Source of the DNA: Lelliottia sp. WAP21
Lineage (GTDB): Bacteria > Pseudomonadota > Gammaproteobacteria > Enterobacterales > Enterobacteriaceae
Length of the DNA: 64,000 bases
NCBI RefSeq assembly: GCF_020532665.2
Contig: NZ_JAIWPG020000002.1
Location: 1 to 64,000, forward strand
Direction: 5' to 3'
The position numbers and the translations under genes are program-made. This document shows positions 58,861-64,000 of this stretch, piece after piece. The notes beneath the pieces are model-generated. The model saw only the letters and a list, made by a program, of their open reading frames with translations. It did no database searches and was not told the origin of the DNA. Numbering within the stretch: position 1 is the first letter of the stretch; each line of letters opens with the position of its first letter.

Positions 58861-59021
58861 AAGCACGTAAGCATCATGATGGCTGTTGCATTTCTTACCC
58901 GCAGCCAGTAAATTCGACCGTTTTCGAGCACAGGTGCGCCTGGTTAAAGGTTAAGCAATTGTTACCTTCATCCACCTTTTCGCGCACTGTGAGTCACACT
59001 GTTTCATTTAGGCACAAACCG

Positions 59022-59573
59022 ATGACCGCAACTGCACAGCAGCTTGAATACCTTAAAAGCAGCATCAAAAGTATCCAGGATTACCCTAAGCCTGGCATTC
59101 TTTTCCGTGATGTCACCAGCTTGCTGGAGGACCCGAAAGCGTACGCACTCAGCATTGAGCTGCTGGTAGAGCGTTATAAAAACGCCGGGATCACCAAAGT
59201 AGTGGGTACCGAAGCACGTGGCTTCTTGTTCGGCGCACCGGTTGCGCTGGCGATGGGCGTGGGCTTTGTTCCGGTCCGTAAACCGCGTAAATTGCCGCGT
59301 GAAACCATCGCGGAAAGCTACGAGCTGGAATACGGCACCGATCAGCTGGAAATTCACGTCGATGCGATCCAGCCTGGCGATAAAGTGCTGGTGGTTGACG
59401 ATCTGCTGGCGACGGGCGGTACCATCGAAGCCACGGTGAAACTGATTCGTCGTCTGGGTGGTGAAGTGACCGATGCGGCATTCATCATTAATCTGTTTGA
59501 TCTGGGTGGCGAACAGCGCCTGGAAAAACAGGGTATTACCAGTTTCAGCCTGGTGCCTTTCCCGGGTCATTAA
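59022..59573 (+). CDS. apt: Adenine phosphoribosyltransferase
   Basis: Purine-salvage enzyme: adenine plus PRPP gives AMP and pyrophosphate. The 183-residue protein equals E. coli Apt, with the PRPP-binding loop [16 protein letters not shown] near residues 125-140. ATG 59022 ([12 protein letters not shown]) was chosen over a non-standard upstream start. It is followed by a hairpin and then dnaX. Confidence 0.97.
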   Translation: MTATAQQLEYLKSSIKSIQDYPKPGILFRDVTSLLEDPKAYALSIELLVERYKNAGITKVVGTEARGFLFGAPVALAMGVGFVPVRKPRKLPRETIAESYELEYGTDQLEIHVDAIQPGDKVLVVDDLLATGGTIEATVKLIRRLGGEVTDAAFIINLFDLGGEQRLEKQGITSFSLVPFPGH

Positions 59574-59583
59574 TCCCCACTCC

Positions 59584-59612
59584 CACAACCTCGCCCAATG
59601 GGTGAGGTTGTG
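59584..59612 (+). terminator. Hairpin between apt and dnaX
   Basis: CACAACCTCGCCC (59584-59596) pairs with GGGTGAGGTTGTG (59600-59612) around AAT, a 13-base stem with one G-T pair. The T-run after it is short, so termination may be partial; dnaX is partly read from apt in E. coli. Confidence 0.7.
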
Positions 59613-59662
59613 TTAGCATTACCCCCCTGAATATCCACCTTCCAGCGTTGCAGAGCCTGCCC

Positions 59663-61591
59663 ATGAGTTATCAGGTGTTAGCCCGTAAATGGCGACCCCA
59701 AACCTTTGCTGACGTTGTCGGCCAGGAACATGTGCTGACCGCCCTGGCGAACGGCTTATCGCTAGGACGTATCCATCACGCGTATCTTTTTTCCGGCACC
59801 CGTGGCGTCGGCAAAACCTCTATTGCCCGTTTGCTGGCAAAAGGGCTGAATTGCGAAACGGGGATTACCGCCACGCCGTGTGGCGTCTGTGATAACTGCC
59901 GCGAAATCGAGCAGGGGCGTTTTGTCGATCTCATCGAAATTGACGCCGCTTCGCGCACCAAAGTCGAAGATACCCGCGATCTGCTGGATAACGTCCAGTA
60001 CGCCCCGGCGCGTGGCCGCTTCAAGGTCTATCTGATCGATGAAGTGCACATGCTGTCGCGCCACAGCTTTAATGCCCTGCTGAAAACGCTGGAAGAGCCG
60101 CCTGCGCATGTTAAGTTCCTGCTGGCGACCACCGATCCGCAAAAACTGCCGGTAACGATTTTGTCGCGCTGCCTGCAGTTCCATCTGAAGGCGCTGGACG
60201 TCGAACAGATCCGCGCCCAGCTTGAACACATTCTTGATGAAGAGAAGATTGTCCACGAACCGCGCGCCCTTCAGCTGCTGGCCCGTGCCGCCGATGGCAG
60301 TCTGCGCGATGCGTTAAGCCTGACCGATCAGGCCATTGCCAGCGGCGACGGCGAACTCTCTACGCTCGCCGTCAGCACCATGCTGGGAACGCTGGATGAC
60401 GATCAGGCGTTGTCATTGATTGAAGCCGTCATTGATGCGAACGGCGAGCGCGTGATGTCGCTGGTCCATGAGGCCGCCTCTCGTGGCGTGGCGTGGGAAA
60501 CGTTGCTGGTGGAGATGCTCAGTCTGCTGCACCGCGTGGCGATGCTGCAGCTCTCTCCTTCGGCGATTGGCGCAGATATGGCGACCATTGAACAGCGTAT
60601 GCGTGAACTTGCCCGCATCGTGCCGCCCGCCGACGTGCAGCTGTATTACCAGACGCTGCTCATCGGACGTAAAGAGCTGCCTTTTGCCCCCGATCCGCGC
60701 ATGGGGGTTGAGATGACCCTGCTACGTGCGCTGGCATTCCATCCGCGTAAGCCGCTTCCTGAACCCGAGGTGCCGCGACAATCCTTTGCTCCCGTTGCAC
60801 CGACTGCGGTGATGACGCCGCCGCAGGTCCCGCCGCAATCGGCGCCGCCTCCGCAGCCCGATGTTCCGCTGTCGGATGCCACCAGTTCGGTACTTGCCGC
60901 CCGCAGTCAGCTTCAACGCGCGCAGGGGGCAACCAAGCCAAAAAAGAGTGAACCGGCAGCGCCAGGAAGAGCGCGGCCGGTTAACAACGCCGCACTCGAA
61001 CGCCTGGCATCGGTAACGGAGCGCGTTCAGGCGCGTCCGTCACCGTCCGCGCTTGAGCAAAAAGCCCCGGCGAAGAAAGAGGCTTATCGCTGGAAAGCGA
61101 CCACCGTTACTGAAGCCGTGAAGGTGGAGGTGGCGACGCCGAAGGCGCTCAAAAAGGCGCTGGAGCATGAAAAAACACCTGAACTTTCTGCGAAACTCGC
61201 CGAAGAGTCTATTGAGCGCGATGCCTGGGCCGCAGAGGTCAGCAAACTGCAGCTGCCGAAGCTGGTCGAGCAGGTCGCACTGAACGCCTGGAAAGAGCAG
61301 GACGGTCAACAGGTACGTTTACACCTGCGTCCGGGGCAGCGTCATCTTAACTCCCCAGGTGCGCAAAAAGCGCTGGCCGAGGCGCTCACCGCATTACAGG
61401 GTGCGCCGGTTGAATTGACTATCATTGAAGATGATAATCCGGCGGTGCGAACGCCGCTGGAGTGGCGCCAGGCAATTTATGAAGAGAAGCTCGCGCAGGC
61501 GCGCGAGTCGATTATTGCGGATAACAACATTCAGACTCTGCGCCGGTTCTTCGACGCCGATCTGGATGAAGAGAGTATTCGCCCCCTTTGA
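59663..61591 (+). CDS. dnaX: DNA polymerase III tau and gamma subunits
   Basis: Clamp-loader ATPase (gamma and tau) that also links the two core polymerases and DnaB (tau). The 642-residue tau has Walker A GTRGVGKTS, a zinc-binding cluster CETGITATPCGVCDNC, Walker B VYLIDEVHML, a Pro/Gln-rich linker, and C-terminal polymerase-binding domain V. Gamma is made by a -1 frameshift at codons 427-428, ending two codons later (about 429 residues). ATG 59663 (MSYQVLARKWRPQ) was chosen over an upstream non-ATG start. First gene of dnaX-ybaB-recR. Confidence 0.97.
   Translation: MSYQVLARKWRPQTFADVVGQEHVLTALANGLSLGRIHHAYLFSGTRGVGKTSIARLLAKGLNCETGITATPCGVCDNCREIEQGRFVDLIEIDAASRTKVEDTRDLLDNVQYAPARGRFKVYLIDEVHMLSRHSFNALLKTLEEPPAHVKFLLATTDPQKLPVTILSRCLQFHLKALDVEQIRAQLEHILDEEKIVHEPRALQLLARAADGSLRDALSLTDQAIASGDGELSTLAVSTMLGTLDDDQALSLIEAVIDANGERVMSLVHEAASRGVAWETLLVEMLSLLHRVAMLQLSPSAIGADMATIEQRMRELARIVPPADVQLYYQTLLIGRKELPFAPDPRMGVEMTLLRALAFHPRKPLPEPEVPRQSFAPVAPTAVMTPPQVPPQSAPPPQPDVPLSDATSSVLAARSQLQRAQGATKPKKSEPAAPGRARPVNNAALERLASVTERVQARPSPSALEQKAPAKKEAYRWKATTVTEAVKVEVATPKALKKALEHEKTPELSAKLAEESIERDAWAAEVSKLQLPKLVEQVALNAWKEQDGQQVRLHLRPGQRHLNSPGAQKALAEALTALQGAPVELTIIEDDNPAVRTPLEWRQAIYEEKLAQARESIIADNNIQTLRRFFDADLDEESIRPL
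60924..60982 (+). promoter_or_regulatory. dnaX programmed -1 frameshift signal
   Basis: AGGGGG (60924-60929) is an internal Shine-Dalgarno stimulator. Ten bases on is the slippery heptamer A-AAA-AAG (60940-60946). The -1 frame then meets TGA at 60949. A 12-base stem with one mismatch follows (60951-60962 with 60971-60982, 8-base loop). All four elements of the E. coli signal are present, so tau and gamma are both made. Confidence 0.93.
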
Positions 61592-61603
61592 TCGTGAGTC
61601 TGA

Positions 61604-61977
<374 letters not shown>

Positions 61978-61978
<1 letters not shown>

Positions 61979-62583
61979 TGCAAACCAGTCCGCTGCTCAC
62001 GCAGTTAATGGAAGCGTTGCGCTGTCTGCCGGGCGTAGGCCCAAAGTCAGCGCAGCGCATGGCGTTTACGCTGTTGCAGCGCGACCGCAGCGGCGGAATG
62101 CGACTGGCGCAGGCGTTGACCCGCGCCATGTCAGAAATCGGTCATTGTGCGGATTGCCGTACCTTTACCGAGCAGGACGTCTGTAACATCTGTTCGAACC
62201 CGCGTCGTCAGGAAAACGGCCAGGTCTGCGTGGTAGAGAGTCCGGCGGACATCTATGCCATTGAGCAAACCGGGCAGTATTCCGGACGTTATTTCGTGCT
62301 GATGGGCCATCTCTCTCCCCTGGACGGAATTGGCCCGGATGACATTGGTCTCGACAGGCTGGAGCAGCGTCTGGAGTCAGAATCGCTGACAGAAGTTATT
62401 CTGGCAACCAACCCGACGGTGGAAGGTGAAGCCACGGCCAACTATATCGGTGAGCTGTGCGCGCAGTATGGCGTTGACGCCAGCCGCATCGCCCACGGCG
62501 TGCCGGTAGGCGGCGAGCTGGAGATGGTCGATGGCACAACGCTTTCGCACTCACTGGCGGGTCGTCGCAAGATTATTTTATGA
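61978..62583 (+). CDS. recR: Recombination mediator RecR
   Basis: Works with RecO and RecF to load RecA on SSB-coated gaps. The 201-residue protein has a helix-hairpin-helix ([14 protein letters not shown]), a C4 zinc finger ([20 protein letters not shown]) and a Toprim domain ([14 protein letters not shown]). It shares one base with the ybaB stop, so translation is coupled. Last gene of the dnaX operon. Confidence 0.97.
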
Positions 62584-62588
62584 CCAAA

Positions 62589-62612
62589 CGGAGGCCGCGC
62601 GCGTGGCCTCCG
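62589..62612 (+). terminator. Hairpin after recR
   Basis: CGGAGGCC (62589-62596) pairs with GGCCTCCG (62605-62612) around an 8-base GC-rich loop. It abuts the htpG heat-shock -35 element and lacks a T-run, so it likely gives weak or partial termination. Confidence 0.5.
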
Positions 62613-62641
62613 CTTGAAATGTTTCTGCCTTGTCCCCATCT
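62613..62641 (+). promoter_or_regulatory. Sigma-32 heat-shock promoter of htpG
   Basis: CTTGAAA (62613-62619), a 14-base spacer and CCCCATCT (62634-62641) are a full-consensus sigma-32 promoter, 54 bases before the htpG ATG. Confidence 0.92.
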
Positions 62642-62695
62642 CTCCCACAACGCTTTTAAAACCCCATTAAATGGCATTGTTGAGGTCGACTTAAG

Positions 62696-64000
62696 ATGAA
62701 AGGACAAGAAACCCGTGGTTTCCAGTCAGAAGTGAAACAACTTCTGCACCTGATGATCCATTCCCTGTATTCCAATAAAGAAATCTTCCTGCGCGAATTG
62801 ATTTCCAACGCCTCGGATGCGGCGGACAAACTGCGCTTTCGCGCGCTGTCTAACCCGGACCTGTATGAAGGCGACGGCGAGCTGCGTGTGCGTGTCTCTT
62901 TTGATAAAGAAAACCGCACGCTGACCATTGCGGATAACGGTATCGGTATGACCCGTGATGACGTCATCGACCACCTCGGGACCATCGCGAAATCGGGCAC
63001 CAAATCCTTCCTCGAATCCATGGGCTCCGATCAGGCGAAAGACAGCCAGCTGATCGGCCAGTTCGGTGTGGGCTTCTATTCGGCGTTCATCGTGGCGGAT
63101 AAAGTCACCGTACGCACCCGTGCTGCGGGCGAGAGCGCAGAGAACGGCGTGTTCTGGGAATCCCACGGTGAAGGCGAATACACCGTTGATGACATCACCA
63201 AAGCGGATCGCGGCACCGAAATCACCCTTCACCTGCGTGAAGGCGAAGATGATTTCCTGAATGACTGGCGCGTGCGCTCTATCATCAGCAAATACTCCGA
63301 CCATATTGCCCTGCCGGTTGAGATTGAAAAACAGGAAGAGAAAGACGGCGAAACCGTGGTTTCCTGGGAGAAAATCAACAAGGCGCAGGCGCTGTGGACG
63401 CGTAATAAGTCTGAAATTAAAGACGACGAATACAACGAGTTCTACAAACACATTGCCCACGACTTTACCGACCCGCTGACCTGGAGCCACAACCGTGTAG
63501 AAGGGAAGCAGGAGTACACCAGCTTGCTCTATATCCCGGCGCAGGCTCCGTGGGATATGTGGAATCGTGACCATAAGCACGGTCTGAAGCTGTACGTTCA
63601 ACGCGTGTTTATTATGGATGATGCCGAGCAGTTCATGCCGAACTACCTGCGCTTCACCCGGGGTCTGATTGACTCTAACGATCTGCCGCTGAACGTCTCG
63701 CGTGAAATTCTGCAGGACAGCAGCGTCACCCGCAATCTGCGTAACGCGCTGACCAAACGTACCCTGCAGATGCTGGAAAAACTGGCAAAAGATGATGCGG
63801 AAAAATACCAGACCTTCTGGAAACAGTTCGGTCTGGTGCTGAAAGAGGGTCCGGCAGAAGATACGGCGAACGTTGAAACGATCGCCAAACTGCTGCGCTT
63901 TGCCTCTACGCATACCGACTCTTCCGAGCAGACCGTGTCGCTTGAAGATTACGTGTCCCGTATGAAAGAAGGGCAGGAGAAGATCTATTACATCACCGCG
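62696..64000 (+). CDS. htpG: Molecular chaperone HtpG (Hsp90), truncated by window end
   Basis: Bacterial Hsp90 that remodels client proteins with DnaK. The window holds 435 codons of about 624, in frame to the edge with no stop. The N-terminal ATPase (GHKL) domain shows [27 protein letters not shown] and [11 protein letters not shown]; the middle domain follows to about residue 435, with [11 protein letters not shown]. The C-terminal dimer domain is outside the window. Start [17 protein letters not shown] follows TAAG, with a weak Shine-Dalgarno GAGG at 62682. Confidence 0.97.
   Translation, partial: MKGQETRGFQSEVKQLLHLMIHSLYSNKEIFLRELISNASDAADKLRFRALSNPDLYEGDGELRVRVSFDKENRTLTIADNGIGMTRDDVIDHLGTIAKSGTKSFLESMGSDQAKDSQLIGQFGVGFYSAFIVADKVTVRTRAAGESAENGVFWESHGEGEYTVDDITKADRGTEITLHLREGEDDFLNDWRVRSIISKYSDHIALPVEIEKQEEKDGETVVSWEKINKAQALWTRNKSEIKDDEYNEFYKHIAHDFTDPLTWSHNRVEGKQEYTSLLYIPAQAPWDMWNRDHKHGLKLYVQRVFIMDDAEQFMPNYLRFTRGLIDSNDLPLNVSREILQDSSVTRNLRNALTKRTLQMLEKLAKDDAEKYQTFWKQFGLVLKEGPAEDTANVETIAKLLRFASTHTDSSEQTVSLEDYVSRMKEGQEKIYYITA

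Noticed and set aside
62726-63913. 395-codon antisense frame inside htpG
   Set aside because: Shadow of a codon-biased gene; htpG motifs on the other strand are unambiguous.

Overview
This window is a stretch of enterobacterial chromosome. Gene order follows the 10-minute region of Escherichia coli K-12 from cyoE to htpG: cyoEDCBA, ampG-yajG, bolA, tig, clpPX, lon, hupB, ppiD, ybaV, fadM, queC, ybaE, cof, decR, mdlAB, glnK-amtB, tesB, ybaY, atl, ffs, ybaA, pdeB, ylaC, maa, hha-tomB, acrBA/acrR, mscK, rsmS-priC, ybaN, apt, dnaX-ybaB-recR, htpG. Proteins look close to, but distinct from, E. coli. Added cdsH, yczRE and a lacIZ without lacY point to Enterobacter or a near relative (inference; the species cannot be fixed from sequence alone). 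No tRNA, rRNA, CRISPR array, prophage, insertion sequence or transposase was seen.

Layout. 1-7.4 kb: the cytochrome bo3 oxidase operon, then the muropeptide permease ampG with lipoprotein yajG, all on the minus strand. 7.7-17 kb: a proteostasis block (bolA, trigger factor, ClpP, ClpX, Lon, HU-beta, PpiD) with sigma-32 promoters before clpP and lon; htpG at the right end has a third. 17-31 kb: a housekeeping run including cysteine desulfhydrase cdsH divergent from its likely regulator decR, the mdlAB ABC exporter, the nitrogen-controlled glnK-amtB pair with NtrC and sigma-54 sites, and the 4.5S RNA gene.

Relative to K-12, two blocks are inserted into this backbone. Block A (about 31.3-38.3 kb, between ffs and ybaA) carries an AT-rich pair of very small genes that overlap by 4 bases (a ribbon-helix-helix-like protein plus an unrecognised 71-residue protein), a divergent MocR-type regulator/membrane protein pair (yczR/yczE), and lacI-lacZ with an E. 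coli-like lac control region but no permease. Block B (about 40.4-46.7 kb, between pdeB and ylaC) carries a GntR/UTRA regulator, an enolase-superfamily sugar-acid dehydratase, a PTS EIIBC permease, zinc-independent ribosomal proteins L31B/L36B behind a Zur box, and a GNAT acetyltransferase divergent from a second MocR-type regulator. These blocks are the least described parts of the window.

46.7-64 kb returns to the backbone: ylaC, maa, hha-tomB, the acrAB multidrug pump with acrR and an intact operator, the mscK channel, primosomal priC, apt, dnaX (with a complete programmed -1 frameshift signal that makes the gamma subunit), ybaB, recR, and the first 435 codons of htpG, cut by the window end. 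Three short genes easily missed are annotated: rpmJ2 (46 aa), rsmS (52 aa), and hupB with its GTG start.
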